Positions 51,066 through 60,193 are shown, counted from the stretch's first letter. The stretch: 64,000 bases of DNA from Palsa-892 sp035556215 (GCA_035556215.1 DATMFI010000027.1:1-64000); one strand, 5' to 3'. Numbers and translations are program-made. The notes: generated by a model not told the origin, from the letters alone.

Positions 51066-51686
51066 ATGATGAAGATTGGCCCTACCTCCATCGAAAGCGG
51101 GCACATGAAGACGCCCGGTTATCTCGACGGCCAGATCCTTGTCGCCATGCCGACCATCCAGGATGACCGTTTCGCGCGAACGGTGATCTATATGTGCGCG
51201 CACTCGTCGGAAGGCGCGATGGGCATCGTCATCAACAAGCCGGCGCCGAACGTCAGATTCCACGATCTTCTCGAGCAGCTCGACGTCATCCCGAAAGAGA
51301 CCGGCGAGCCGATCCGCATTTCGCCGATCCCCGTCCTGAAAGGCGGGCCGGTCGAAACGCAGCGCGGCTTCGTGCTGCACTCGGCGGATTTCTTCATCAA
51401 GGATTCGACGCTCTCGATCGACGAGAGCATCTGTCTTACGGCGACGCTCGACATTCTGAAGGCGATGGCGCGCGGCGAGGGCCCGGCGAGCGCGATCCTG
51501 GCGCTCGGTTACGCAGGCTGGGCGCCGGGCCAGCTCGAGAGCGAAATCCAGGCGAACGGCTGGCTCAACTGCGCGGCCGACGATCAGCTGATTTTCGGCA
51601 GCACGCCGGAAGCGAAATACGCGACGGCGCTGCGCAAGATCGGCATCGATCCGGCGCAGCTTTCGGCCGACGCCGGGCACGCCTGA
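51066..51686 (+). CDS. YqgE/AlgH family protein (DUF179)
   Basis: The protein of about 206 residues matches the YqgE/AlgH family. YLDGQILVAMPTIQDDRFARTVIYMCAHSSEGAMG opens the fold. VINKPAP, GGPVETQRGFVLHS and LGYAGWAPGQLESEI are hallmark motifs. AlgH was first linked to alginate regulation in Pseudomonas, but the molecular function is unresolved. Two adjacent ATG codons (51066, 51069) can serve as start. It is convergent with a GNAT gene, 4 bp apart. Confidence 0.92.
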   Translation: MMKIGPTSIESGHMKTPGYLDGQILVAMPTIQDDRFARTVIYMCAHSSEGAMGIVINKPAPNVRFHDLLEQLDVIPKETGEPIRISPIPVLKGGPVETQRGFVLHSADFFIKDSTLSIDESICLTATLDILKAMARGEGPASAILALGYAGWAPGQLESEIQANGWLNCAADDQLIFGSTPEAKYATALRKIGIDPAQLSADAGHA

Positions 51687-51690
51687 AAGA

Positions 51691-52185
51691 TCAGATTTTT
51701 CGCATCATGTATTTGGCGCTCTCGCCGTAAGGCGCGAGCGCGGGCCCAAGCGCCTTGTCGCGTGCGGGCTTGAAACCCTGCGCGGACCACAGAACGTCCG
51801 AGCCATAGACCGAAACCAGCGCGAGGCGCGGAAGGTCGTACTTCTTCGCAATTCGCGTGAGGATCGCGACCAGCATGGCCGCCGCGCCGTGGCCGCGCGC
51901 TTCGGGCAGCACCGCGATGTCATGCACGAACAGGCATTCGGGCGCGGGCGGCAGGGCGTGCAGGAGCGTATCGAGCGGCGGGATTTGTTTCAGATGCCAG
52001 GGGTGGGCGAAAGCATAGCCGGCGGCTTCCGTCTCGCGGGCGAGCACGAAGCAGCCTTCGGAGAACAATGTCAGTTTCTCGGCGAAGACTTCCGGCCGCT
52101 CGGGCAGTTCGGGATGGACATGCTCGGCGATGCGCTGAATGGCGGCGAGGTCTGGTTTCGTTGCCGGTCGCCACTGCGGCTTCAT
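51691..52185 (-). CDS. GNAT family N-acetyltransferase
   Basis: The 164-residue protein has the GNAT acetyl-CoA site FVHDIAVLPEARGHGAAAML (beta4-alpha3) and the later YGSDVLWSAQGF strand. The acceptor cannot be inferred. It lies 8 bp downstream of the PAS-GGDEF-EAL gene on the same strand, so the two may be cotranscribed. Confidence 0.9.
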   Translation of the reverse strand: MKPQWRPATKPDLAAIQRIAEHVHPELPERPEVFAEKLTLFSEGCFVLARETEAAGYAFAHPWHLKQIPPLDTLLHALPPAPECLFVHDIAVLPEARGHGAAAMLVAILTRIAKKYDLPRLALVSVYGSDVLWSAQGFKPARDKALGPALAPYGESAKYMMRKI

Positions 52186-52193
52186 GCCGGCGA

Positions 52194-55106
52194 TCAGCTT
52201 GCGCGCGCCGCCGCGCGCCGCTCCATCGGCTGCATGGGCGCCACAAGCTGGCGCGCCTGCTCGGCGGTCATCGGCTCGCCGAAGATGTAGCCTTGCGCGA
52301 AGTGGCAGCCGAGCTGGTAAAGCTCGACGGCATCGGAATCGGTTTCGGCACCCTCGGCGACGACTTCCATGTTGAGGTCGTGCGCAAGCGCGATGATCGA
52401 GCGCAAAATCACCGGCCGCGCGCCGCCGCGCGAGGAGCCGCGCACGAATTGCTGGTCGATCTTGATGGTGTCGAACGGGAAGCGCTGCAAATAGGCGAGC
52501 GACGAATAGCCGGTGCCGAAATCGTCGAGCGAAAGCCCGGCGCCCAGCTCGCGGATGCGCGCCAGCATCTGAGCCGCAAGCTCGGGATTTTCCATGACGA
52601 GCGACTCGGTAATTTCCAGCTTGAACGTGCCCGGCGAGAGGACGTTGCGCGACAGAACGCCCTTGATGTCCTGGATGAGATCATGGCGCAGCAACTGGCG
52701 CGAGGAGACGTTGACGCTCATGAAGACAGGCGCCGCCTGCGCCGGCATCGCACGCTGCCATAGCGCGAGCTGATGCGCGGCGCGCTCGAGCGCGAAATGG
52801 CCGAGATCGACGATCAGGCCGGTTTCCTCGGCGATCGGGATGAATTCGGCGGGGCCGATGCGGCCGAGGCGCGGGTGGTTCCAGCGCAAGAGCGCTTCGA
52901 AGCCCGCGACCGAGCGGTTCTCGAGCCGGATGATCGGCTGGTAGAGAACGGCGATCTCGTCGCGCTCAAGCGCGCGGCGCAGATCCGACTCCATCGTCAG
53001 CGAGTCGATTTTTTGCGTGCGCATCGCCGGACGGAAGACCTCGATGCGGTCGGCGCCCTGCTGCTTGGCGTGATACATCGCAAGCTCGGCATTCTTCAGC
53101 ACGTCTTCGTCCTGCTGCATGGTGCCGTCGGTGAGCACGAGGCCGATGGAGGCCGTCAGGAAGATCTGGCGCGCGCCGAAACCGATGGGCGCGCGCAGGC
53201 TGCGGCGGATGGTGTCGGCGAAGGCGGTGATGCGGGCGGGGTCGCGCTCCGACAAGAGGATCATGCCGAACTGATCGCCGGCGATGCGGGCGAGGGTGTC
53301 CTGCGGTTTCAGAAGGCGCGAGAGACGGCGCGTGATGGTGAGCAGGATCGAATCGCCAACGGCCATGCCGGCGCTGGCATTGACCTGTTTGAAGCGGTCG
53401 AGGTCGATGATGATGACGGTCGGCCGCACGGCATCGCCGCCGGTCGCCGCCATCTTGAGCGCCGATTCCAGGCGGTCGAGGAACAGCTCGCGGTTCGGCA
53501 AGCTCGTGAGGTTGTCGTGCACCGCGTCGTGCAACAGGCGCTCCTGCGCGATCTTGTTCTCGGTGGTGTCGGCAAGGGTGCCGACGACGCGCAGCACTTC
53601 GCCGTCGGAGCCGACGACAGGCCGGGCGCGCAGCATGAACCAGAGATAGGTGCCGCTCTCGGAGCGCAGGCGGAATTCCTGCGCGATGCGGCCGCGGCGC
53701 TGCTCGAGCATCGAATCGAGCGCCATGCGGAAGCGGTCGCGGTCGCCGGGATGCAGGAATTCAAGCCAGTCGGCGGCGGAGGTTTCCAGCGTGCCGCGCT
53801 TCAGGCCGAGGTGCTGCTCGGCTTCGGCGCTGGTGTAGATGAGATCGCGATCGACATCCCAGTCCCAGACGATGTCGCCAGCGCCCGTGAGCGCCAGCGC
53901 GCGGCGCTCGACATCGTTGACGATGCCTTCGGCGCCGACACCGGCAAAGGCATGTTGCATGACCGTAAAGCCGATGAGCATGACGATCAGCTCGAGGCCG
54001 CCCAAGAGCGCCGGCGCAATCAGATCGTTGGTGAGAACGCCGGCGACGGCAAAGCCCGCGGCGAGCACCCAGACGGTGAGCAGGAACCAGGTCGGGATCA
54101 GCAGCACCGCGCGGTCGTAATTGTGGGTCGCAAGATAAACGACGAGGCCGAAGCCGACGATGGCGACGGCCAAGAGCGACAAGCGCGCGATGCCGGCGGC
54201 GATCGCCGGATCGACGAAGGCGACGGCGACGAGAAGCGCGAGGAAGGCGAGCCAGCCCGCCGCCAGGTGCGAGTAGCGCACATTCCAGCGGCCGAGATTG
54301 AGATAGGCAAACAGAAAGACGATCAGCGTCGCGGCGAGGATCGCTTCGCCCGCGGCGCGCCAGAACTGTTCGGCGCCGGGGGAGAGGGCAAACACTTTAT
54401 TCCAGAAGCCGAAGTCGATGCCGATATAGCCGAGCACGGCCCAGGCGAGCGCGGCGGCGGCGGGGAACATGATCGAGCCCTTCACGACGAACAGGATCGT
54501 GAGGAACAGCGCGAGCAGGCCCGAAACGCCGATGACGATGCCGTTATAAAGTGTGAAGGAGTTGATCTTGCCTTTGTAGGCTTCGGGCTCCCACAGATAG
54601 AGCTGCGGCAGGTTGTTCGACGCAAGCTCCACGACGAGTGTCACGGTCGTGCCGGGGTCGATGGTGATCAGATAAATGTCGGCGTCGTTCGACGCCTGCT
54701 TTTCAGGGCGAAAGCCCTGGCTCGGCGTGACGCTGACGATGCGCTTCGAGCCGAGATCGGGCCAGAAAATGCCGGAGCCCGCCATCGTGTAATGCGGCGC
54801 GACGATGAGGCGGTCGACCTGCTCGTCGGTGTTGTTGGAAAGCGCGAACACCGCCCAGTCGGAGGTGCCTTTAATGACGCTCGCGATCACCTCGATGCGG
54901 CGGACGATGCCGTCGGAACCGGCGGCGGTGGCAAGCTGCACGCGGTCGCCGTCGGTGGTGTAGCGCTCGGTCGCGGGCAGAAGATCGATCGCGGCGGTGC
55001 CTTTGCGGATCGAGACCGCCTCGAGGGCATGCGCGTTGCCCGCGCTGAAAAGCGCGGACACCAGCAGGCAAAACGCGATCAGGCGGTTACGCAAATCAAT
55101 CCCCAC
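52194..55106 (-). CDS. Membrane PAS-GGDEF-EAL protein, probable c-di-GMP phosphodiesterase
   Basis: The 970-residue protein has a signal peptide and a periplasmic beta-rich region (about 30-180). A seven-helix membrane domain of the 7TMR-DISM type (about 185-390) and a PAS domain with PAC motif (about 400-520) follow. The GGDEF domain (about 535-700) has the active motif AGDQF at 609-613, so cyclase activity is probably lost. The EAL domain (about 710-960) keeps EALLRW (737-742), NVSSRQLL, EITES, DDFGTGYSS, IKIDQQF and VAEGAET. It likely degrades cyclic di-GMP, with the GGDEF domain acting as a GTP sensor. Confidence 0.9.
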   Translation of the reverse strand: MGIDLRNRLIAFCLLVSALFSAGNAHALEAVSIRKGTAAIDLLPATERYTTDGDRVQLATAAGSDGIVRRIEVIASVIKGTSDWAVFALSNNTDEQVDRLIVAPHYTMAGSGIFWPDLGSKRIVSVTPSQGFRPEKQASNDADIYLITIDPGTTVTLVVELASNNLPQLYLWEPEAYKGKINSFTLYNGIVIGVSGLLALFLTILFVVKGSIMFPAAAALAWAVLGYIGIDFGFWNKVFALSPGAEQFWRAAGEAILAATLIVFLFAYLNLGRWNVRYSHLAAGWLAFLALLVAVAFVDPAIAAGIARLSLLAVAIVGFGLVVYLATHNYDRAVLLIPTWFLLTVWVLAAGFAVAGVLTNDLIAPALLGGLELIVMLIGFTVMQHAFAGVGAEGIVNDVERRALALTGAGDIVWDWDVDRDLIYTSAEAEQHLGLKRGTLETSAADWLEFLHPGDRDRFRMALDSMLEQRRGRIAQEFRLRSESGTYLWFMLRARPVVGSDGEVLRVVGTLADTTENKIAQERLLHDAVHDNLTSLPNRELFLDRLESALKMAATGGDAVRPTVIIIDLDRFKQVNASAGMAVGDSILLTITRRLSRLLKPQDTLARIAGDQFGMILLSERDPARITAFADTIRRSLRAPIGFGARQIFLTASIGLVLTDGTMQQDEDVLKNAELAMYHAKQQGADRIEVFRPAMRTQKIDSLTMESDLRRALERDEIAVLYQPIIRLENRSVAGFEALLRWNHPRLGRIGPAEFIPIAEETGLIVDLGHFALERAAHQLALWQRAMPAQAAPVFMSVNVSSRQLLRHDLIQDIKGVLSRNVLSPGTFKLEITESLVMENPELAAQMLARIRELGAGLSLDDFGTGYSSLAYLQRFPFDTIKIDQQFVRGSSRGGARPVILRSIIALAHDLNMEVVAEGAETDSDAVELYQLGCHFAQGYIFGEPMTAEQARQLVAPMQPMERRAAARAS

Positions 55107-55179
55107 ACACCGCCCGGTACGGATCGTGTCCGAGGGCGGCGGAATCTAGCTTCGGGTTAAGGCGGCGAGAAGGCAAGGT

Positions 55180-56178
55180 TCAGCCCGCCGTCAGCACGAT
55201 CTTGCCGATATGGGCGCTCGAATCCATGCGGGCATGGGCTTTCGAGGCGTCTTTCAGCGCGAAGGTGGAATCGATCACCGGCTTGACCTTGCCGGCGGCG
55301 AGAAGCGGCCAGGCCTTGGCTTCGAGGTCGCGGGCGATCATCGACTTGTCGGCGTTGGAGCGCGGCCGCAGCGTCGAGCCGGTATGCGTGAGGCGCTTTT
55401 GCATGATCTTGAGAAGATTGATCTGAACCTTGTAGCCCTGCTGGGTGGCGATCTGGACGATGCGGCCTTCGACGGCGGCGGCGTCGTAGTTGCGGCCGGT
55501 GTATTCGCCGCCGACCATGTCGAGAATGAGATCGGCGCCCTTGCCGCCGGTCGCCTTCTTCACTTCCTCGACGAAGTCCTGCGTCTTGTAGTTGATCGCG
55601 AAGTCCGCGCCCAATTTTTTGCAGGCCTCGCACTTGGCGTCGTCGCCGGCGGTGACGATGACGCTCGCGCCGAAATTTTTGGCGAGCATGATGGCGGTGG
55701 TGCCGATGCCGGATGAGCCGCCGTGGATGAGCAGCGTCTCGCCTGCTTTCAGCGCGCCGCGCTGAAAGACGTTGTGCCAAACCGTCATGAAGGTTTCGGG
55801 AACGGCGGCCGCTTCCACCATCGAGAAGCCGGACGGAATGGGAAGCGCGACCGCGTCGTCGGCGATGCAGTATTCGGCATAGCCGCCGCCCGCGACGAGC
55901 GAGAGCACTTTATCGCCGACCTTGAAACGTTTTGCCTCCTTGCCCGCGGCGACGACTTCGCCCGCGACCTCGAGGCCCGGAAGATCGGAAGCGCCGGGCG
56001 GCACCGGATACTTGCCTTCGCGCTGCATGACGTCGGGCCGGTTGACGCCGGCGGCCGCGACCTTGATCAGAAGTTCCGTCGGGCCCGGTACGGGGAGCGC
56101 GCGCTCTTCGGGCACCAGAACATCGGGCCCGCCGGGCTTGGTGATGGCGACAACGGTCATGCGGGCGGGCAGCGGCAT
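55180..56178 (-). CDS. NAD(P)H-quinone oxidoreductase (zeta-crystallin/QOR family)
   Basis: The 332-residue medium-chain dehydrogenase/reductase has the catalytic-domain start GGPDVLVPEE, GVNRPDVMQREGKYP, the PGLEVAGEVVAAG segment and the cofactor loop HGGSSGIGTTAIMLA. Zinc-binding residues are absent, as in quinone or PIG3-type reductases. It reduces quinones or related carbonyls with NADPH. The start MPLPARMTV at 56178 has a GGAGAA site. A 20-residue extension lacks similarity. Confidence 0.93.
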   Translation of the reverse strand: MPLPARMTVVAITKPGGPDVLVPEERALPVPGPTELLIKVAAAGVNRPDVMQREGKYPVPPGASDLPGLEVAGEVVAAGKEAKRFKVGDKVLSLVAGGGYAEYCIADDAVALPIPSGFSMVEAAAVPETFMTVWHNVFQRGALKAGETLLIHGGSSGIGTTAIMLAKNFGASVIVTAGDDAKCEACKKLGADFAINYKTQDFVEEVKKATGGKGADLILDMVGGEYTGRNYDAAAVEGRIVQIATQQGYKVQINLLKIMQKRLTHTGSTLRPRSNADKSMIARDLEAKAWPLLAAGKVKPVIDSTFALKDASKAHARMDSSAHIGKIVLTAG

Positions 56179-56294
56179 TTTGTTCTCCGGGTCTTGCAAG
56201 GATGTCCCTGTCCTACGATTGTCACGCCGCGCTGACAACGGCAGGCCGGCGGCGTTAACCTTGTCCGGGCCCGCAAAAGCTGGAGCGAGACGCC

Positions 56295-56480
56295 ATGGAA
56301 GAGCCTGCGGAACCGCGGAAAAAGGCCGTTCACGAGATCGGGCAGGATCTGTCGCAGCTTTCGGTTTTCGAGCTGAAGGAGCGGATTCTCGCGCTTAGCG
56401 AGGAGATCGCGCGCATCGAGAAGACGGTGAAAGCCAAGGAATCCTCGAAGAGCGCGGCCGACAATTTCTTCAAGCGATGA
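56295..56480 (+). CDS. DUF1192 small protein
   Basis: The 61-residue protein has the DUF1192 pattern: an acidic or basic N-terminus (MEEPAEPRKKAVHEIGQDL), the helix LSVFELKERILALSEEIARI and a C-terminal KSAADNFFK motif. The family is found in alphaproteobacteria and often lies near rcdA, as here. No function is known. It is divergent from the quinone reductase gene. Confidence 0.85.
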   Translation: MEEPAEPRKKAVHEIGQDLSQLSVFELKERILALSEEIARIEKTVKAKESSKSAADNFFKR

Positions 56481-56520
56481 AAGCGCGCAACGGCGCGGCA
56501 ATTATTCAAATTTTATTAAA

Positions 56521-56535
56521 TTAACCATCAATTAA
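56521..56535 (+). promoter_or_regulatory. CtrA-type binding box TTAA-N7-TTAA
   Basis: The sequence is TTAACCATCAATTAA, a perfect match to the CtrA consensus. It is centred about 30 bp upstream of the predicted start of the sRNA-like transcript at 56556, where an activator box overlapping the -35 region should be. The nearest genes are DUF1192 (ends 56480) and rcdA (starts 56819). Confidence 0.5.
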
Positions 56536-56555
56536 GGTTTCCCGACCATTATGGC

Positions 56556-56650
56556 GCTGTCCAACATTTGGACGCGAGTGGCTCCTGTCCACTCTTTTGA
56601 CGCCTCCCTGTGAAATAACTTTAGAGCCACCTTCGGTGGCTCTTTTTTTA
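56556..56650 (+). ncRNA. Candidate small RNA with CU-rich motifs and terminator, upstream of rcdA
   Basis: The sequence folds into three hairpins. SL1 is GTCCAA-cat-TTGGAC (56559-56573). SL2 is GAGTGG/CCACTC with loop CTCCTGT (56576-56594). The third is an intrinsic terminator AGAGCCACC/GGTGGCTCT followed by seven T (56623-56649). CU-rich motifs lie in the SL2 loop and at 56603-56608 (CCTCCC) and could pair with Shine-Dalgarno sequences. This is the layout of alphaproteobacterial trans-acting sRNAs (alpha-r14/alpha-r15-like). A 20-codon frame starts at 56551 but has only a poor ribosome-binding site. The remainder of the gap to 56818 shows nothing else. Confidence 0.5.
56623..56650 (+). terminator. 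Intrinsic terminator of the candidate sRNA
   Basis: A 9-bp stem AGAGCCACC/GGTGGCTCT with a 3-base loop is followed by seven T. Confidence 0.88.
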
Positions 56651-56818
56651 TGCGCAAAGCGAATGAGTTAGGCGGTTAACGCGCGCGGATATTTGTCTCG
56701 CATCGAGACGAAATTGGCGGCGCGCGTTTTGCACAGAGTCCCGCATGCATCGCCAGTGAATCTTTTGACAAGCGGGCGGCGCATGGCGCATCAATGAAAC
56801 GGGACGGGAGTAGCGTTA

Positions 56819-57343
56819 ATGCCGGGTGCCACATCGAATTCGACCGATCCGGTCGTCTTGGCAAAGCGTTTGGCCACAGGGAATACATTCACCGCCTTGT
56901 TCCGCGAAGGCATGGCGCTCGTGGAAGCGACCGCCGCCTATCTCGACGGGCCGGGCCGCGCTGAGGCGAAAGATCTCGATCGCCCGGCCGCGCTCAACTA
57001 CGCCACCGAATCCATGCGCCTCACCACGCGGCTGATGCAGCTTGCGTCGTGGCTTCTCCTGCAGCGCGCGGTCAACGAGGGCGAACTGACCTTCGATCAG
57101 GCGCGCACCGAGAAGATGAAGGTGAAGCTCTCGCCGTTCCCCAATCTCGATCCCGACGTCGTCAATTCGCTGCCGGCGAAACTCGTCGCCTTGATCGCCG
57201 ACTCGCGGCGGCTGCACGATCATGTGCTGCGCCTCGACGCGCTGGTCTATGGCGCGCCGTCCGAACCGGAAGCCATGCCGCCGTCGAACCCGGTCGAGAC
57301 GCAGCTCGGTCTGCTGAAGGCGGCGTTCGGCCGCCAAAGCTGA
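56819..57343 (+). CDS. rcdA: Protease adaptor RcdA (DUF1465)
   Basis: The 174-residue helical protein matches RcdA/DUF1465. FTALFREGMALVEATAAYLDGPGR, TESMRLTTRLMQLASWLLLQRAV and LIADSRRLHDHVLRLDALVYG form the three-helix core. In Caulobacter RcdA is tethered by CpdR to ClpXP and recruits substrates and PopA for CtrA degradation. The C-terminal NPVETQLGLLKAAFG tail is conserved in the family. cpdR lies in the same window. A CtrA-type box and sRNA-like transcript precede this gene. pabBC follows 109 bp downstream. Confidence 0.93.
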   Translation: MPGATSNSTDPVVLAKRLATGNTFTALFREGMALVEATAAYLDGPGRAEAKDLDRPAALNYATESMRLTTRLMQLASWLLLQRAVNEGELTFDQARTEKMKVKLSPFPNLDPDVVNSLPAKLVALIADSRRLHDHVLRLDALVYGAPSEPEAMPPSNPVETQLGLLKAAFGRQS

Positions 57344-57452
57344 AGTTCGCAAGTCTGAAGCTCACAAGGCTGAGGCCAATCAAACAACCGGCTTCGGCGC
57401 GGGCGGCAATAACTGCTGCATGGACGTGCGGATAGCGCTATGAAGGCGCCCA

Positions 57453-59294
57453 ATGACCGCGCCCAACCAGAATTCCGGCCTGCATTCCGGGCTTTACGGA
57501 ACCGTGCTGCTGCACGACAACGCGCCCGATGCGGGCCGCAGCCTGCTGTTCGAAAAGCCCGCGCGCGTGCTGACGACGCGCAAGCGCGCCGAAGTTCCGG
57601 CGCTCCTGCGCGAGGCGGAAGCGCAATCGCGCGCCGGGAAGCATCTTGCGGGCTATCTTTCTTACGAACTCGGGCTTGTCTTCGAGGAGCGCCTCGCGCC
57701 GCTCCTGCCGGAGGAGACGGCGTTTCCGCTGTTCTGGCTCGGCGTCTATGACGCGCCCGCCGAGATGGACCGCATCGCCGCCTGGCGCTGGCTCAAGGAG
57801 CGCGCCTCGCGCGAACTGGTGCAGGTCGGCGACATGCGCTTTTCGATGGCGCGCGACGAATACGGCGAAGCCTTCCGCAAGGTGATGGACTACATCCACG
57901 CCGGCGACGTTTATCAAATCAACCTCACGATGTGCTCGCGCTTCCGGGTGCAGGGCGATCCGCTCGCGCTCTATCGCGATCTTTGCCGCAACCAGCCGGT
58001 GGCGCATGGCGCGTTCATCGCGAGCGGCGAGCATCACGTGCTGTCGCTCTCGCCCGAACTGTTCATCGAAAATCGCGGCGGGCGCATCGTCACGCGGCCG
58101 ATGAAGGGCACGGCGCCGCGCGGCGCGACGCCCGCCGAAGACGAAGAGATCAAGCGCGCGCTCGTCGCCGACGAGAAGTCGCGCGCCGAAAATCTGATGA
58201 TCGTCGATCTTTTGCGCAACGACGTCGGGCGCATCGCCAGGATGGGCAGCGTCAAGGTCGAGAGCCTGTTTTCCGTCGAGACCTACCGCAGCCTGCATCA
58301 GATGACGTCGACCGTCGCGGCCGGTCTGAAGCCGGGCCTCGGGTTCGGCGACATCCTGCGGGCGCTGTTTCCCTGCGGCTCGGTCACCGGCGCGCCGAAG
58401 ATCCGCGCGATGCAGATCATTCACGAGGTCGAGCGCGGCCCGCGCGGTCTTTATACCGGCTCGATCGGCTATCTCGCGCCGAACGGCGATTTCGCCTTCA
58501 ATGTCGCGATCCGCACCGCGGTGATCGACGCCTCGGGCCGCGGCGAGGTCGGCATCGGCGGCGGCATTGTCGCCGACTCGCAGGAACAATCCGAATTCAA
58601 CGAGTGTCTCCTGAAACTCGACTTCTTCCGCCGCGCCACCGAGCCGCCGGGGCTGATCGAAACGATGCTGCATGACGAGCGCGGCTTCTGGCTGCTGGAG
58701 CGGCATCTTGCGCGGCTGTCGCGTTCGGCGGCGCATTTCGGCTATCGCTATGCCCGCGAGGAGGCGATGGCGGCGCTCGAGCAGGCGGTCAAAGGCAAGC
58801 CGGGAGCCTTGCGCGTGCGGCTCGTGCTTACGCCGGAGGGCCGGATGATCGCTACTTCCGTGCCGCTGCCGGCGGTGAAGCCCTTGCGCTTCATGCTGGC
58901 CGACGACCGGATGGACTCCGGCGATCCCTTGCTGCGCCACAAGACGACGCGGCGCGCGATCTACGACAAGCCGCGCGAGGAAGCGGCAAAATTTTTCGGC
59001 GCCGACGAGGTGATCTTCCGCAACGAGCGCGGCGAGCTGACCGAAGGCAGCTTCACCAATATCTTCATCGAGCGCGGCGGCATGCTGCTGACGCCCGCGC
59101 TTTCGTGCGGGCTTCTTCCCGGCACGCTGCGCGAGCAGTTGCTCGCCGAGGGCAGGGCGCATGAGGCCGTGCTCACGCCGCGCGATCTTTCGAGCGCCGA
59201 CAGGATTTATCTCGGCAATTCGGTGCGCGGGCTGGTGCCGGCCGAGCCGGTCGGTCATAAAACGGCGGCTTCGCTCATTCTCGAAAATATCTGA
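57453..59294 (+). CDS. pabBC: Aminodeoxychorismate synthase component I fused to aminodeoxychorismate lyase
   Basis: The 613-residue bifunctional protein makes p-aminobenzoate for folate. Residues about 1-380 form PabB. MKGTAPRG carries the Lys of the PIKGT-type motif, and SRAENLMIVDLLRNDVGR and GSVTGAPKIRAM are chorismate-site motifs. Residues about 390-613 form the class IV PLP aminotransferase-fold PabC, with the PLP Lys at about 497 in RHKTTRRAIYD and the LTEGSFTNIF motif. The amide-transferring PabA subunit is not nearby. Such fusions are common in alphaproteobacteria. Confidence 0.94.
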   Translation: MTAPNQNSGLHSGLYGTVLLHDNAPDAGRSLLFEKPARVLTTRKRAEVPALLREAEAQSRAGKHLAGYLSYELGLVFEERLAPLLPEETAFPLFWLGVYDAPAEMDRIAAWRWLKERASRELVQVGDMRFSMARDEYGEAFRKVMDYIHAGDVYQINLTMCSRFRVQGDPLALYRDLCRNQPVAHGAFIASGEHHVLSLSPELFIENRGGRIVTRPMKGTAPRGATPAEDEEIKRALVADEKSRAENLMIVDLLRNDVGRIARMGSVKVESLFSVETYRSLHQMTSTVAAGLKPGLGFGDILRALFPCGSVTGAPKIRAMQIIHEVERGPRGLYTGSIGYLAPNGDFAFNVAIRTAVIDASGRGEVGIGGGIVADSQEQSEFNECLLKLDFFRRATEPPGLIETMLHDERGFWLLERHLARLSRSAAHFGYRYAREEAMAALEQAVKGKPGALRVRLVLTPEGRMIATSVPLPAVKPLRFMLADDRMDSGDPLLRHKTTRRAIYDKPREEAAKFFGADEVIFRNERGELTEGSFTNIFIERGGMLLTPALSCGLLPGTLREQLLAEGRAHEAVLTPRDLSSADRIYLGNSVRGLVPAEPVGHKTAASLILENI

Positions 59295-59623
59295 CCGGAA
59301 ATACCGGCCATCGTCACGGGCGCGGCTATTGCCGCCATTTCTGGCGCGGTTCCCGTAGGGCTTGCATGACGGCTGGCACTATCGCCGGACGCATCACGGC
59401 GACCGTTCCGTTAACGTCTGCCGTTGGCAACGGCCGGCTGGCCGTTTTGCCCGGCGCGCCTTCCGCCGTAATGCAGACTCGATGTTGAACGGCCGTTCAT
59501 CCGTCAACACGATTGCGCGAGGCGCGGCGAATCCTGCCCCGCGCCCCGATCAAAACCGCGCGGAGATACTTATCTCTGTCAGGAACGCCCTCGGCAATCG
59601 CGAGGGACGGAGGAGTAGTGATC
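59295..59623. other. Non-coding gap of about 330 bp
   Basis: I see no gene, tRNA, clear palindrome or strong promoter in this stretch. The last bases contain the GGAGGAG ribosome-binding site of the secreted protein that starts at 59624. Confidence 0.6.
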
Positions 59624-60178
59624 ATGCAAAAGCTTGTGTTGGGTATCGCGGCAGCAGCCGCGCTCGCCTTTGCCGCGCCGCAGGCGACGATGGCGCAACA
59701 TCAGGGCGGCGGCGGTGGCTCTCATGTCAGCGGCGGCGGTGGTGGCGGCGGCGGCGGCCGTTCATTCGGCGGCGGCGGCCGGAGCTATTCGGGCCATTCA
59801 AGTGCCGCGCGCAGCTTTTCGGGCGGCGTCTCGAATCGCGGCATCTCGAGCCGCAGCTTCAACAGCGGCCGCAGTTTTCACGGTCATGCCCATCAATCGC
59901 GGATGAACCGGAATTTTGCGGCGGCGAACGATGGCGCTTTGCGCAGCCGTTCGGTCAACCGCATGGACCGCAGGGTTGCCAACCAGCGGATCGCATCGAA
60001 CGATCGCCATCGTCACCGGCATCATCGCCATCACCGCCACTTCAGCGGCGTGTGGTGGGGGCCGACCTACTACTACGATGACTATGCGGCCTATGACGGT
60101 TGCTATCAGTGGGTGTGGACGAATTTCGGCTATCGCTATGTCGATACCTGCAGCACCGACTATTACGGCGTCTATTGA
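59624..60178 (+). CDS. Secreted Gly/Ser/His-rich protein
   Basis: The 184-residue protein has a signal peptide (MQKLVLGIAAAAALAFAAPQ to MAQ) and a Gly-rich region with RSFGGGGRSYS-type units (about 25-75). A basic middle, a His/Arg cluster (RHRHHRHHRHF) and a C-terminal Tyr/Trp/Asp-rich domain with two Cys (GCYQWVWTNFGYRY) follow. It is presumably an envelope or surface protein. I do not recognise a function. The start has a strong GGAGGAG site. A 37-codon extension is rejected because it breaks the signal peptide. Confidence 0.8.
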   Translation: MQKLVLGIAAAAALAFAAPQATMAQHQGGGGGSHVSGGGGGGGGGRSFGGGGRSYSGHSSAARSFSGGVSNRGISSRSFNSGRSFHGHAHQSRMNRNFAAANDGALRSRSVNRMDRRVANQRIASNDRHRHRHHRHHRHFSGVWWGPTYYYDDYAAYDGCYQWVWTNFGYRYVDTCSTDYYGVY

Positions 60179-60193
60179 GTTCCGCGCGTAACG

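Noticed and set aside
52773..55160. Very long open frame (795 codons) on the plus strand opposite the PAS-GGDEF-EAL gene
   Set aside because: It is a GC-rich antisense shadow. Composition is Arg/Gly/Asp/Ala-biased with no domain, while the opposite strand has complete recognised domains.
56551..56613. 20-codon frame (MALSNIWTRVAPVHSF start) upstream of rcdA
   Set aside because: Its ATG lies at or before the predicted transcript start and has no good ribosome-binding site. The same bases form two hairpins of the candidate sRNA.
57438..59258. 606-codon minus-strand frame opposite pabBC
   Set aside because: It is an antisense shadow of a well-conserved bifunctional enzyme.
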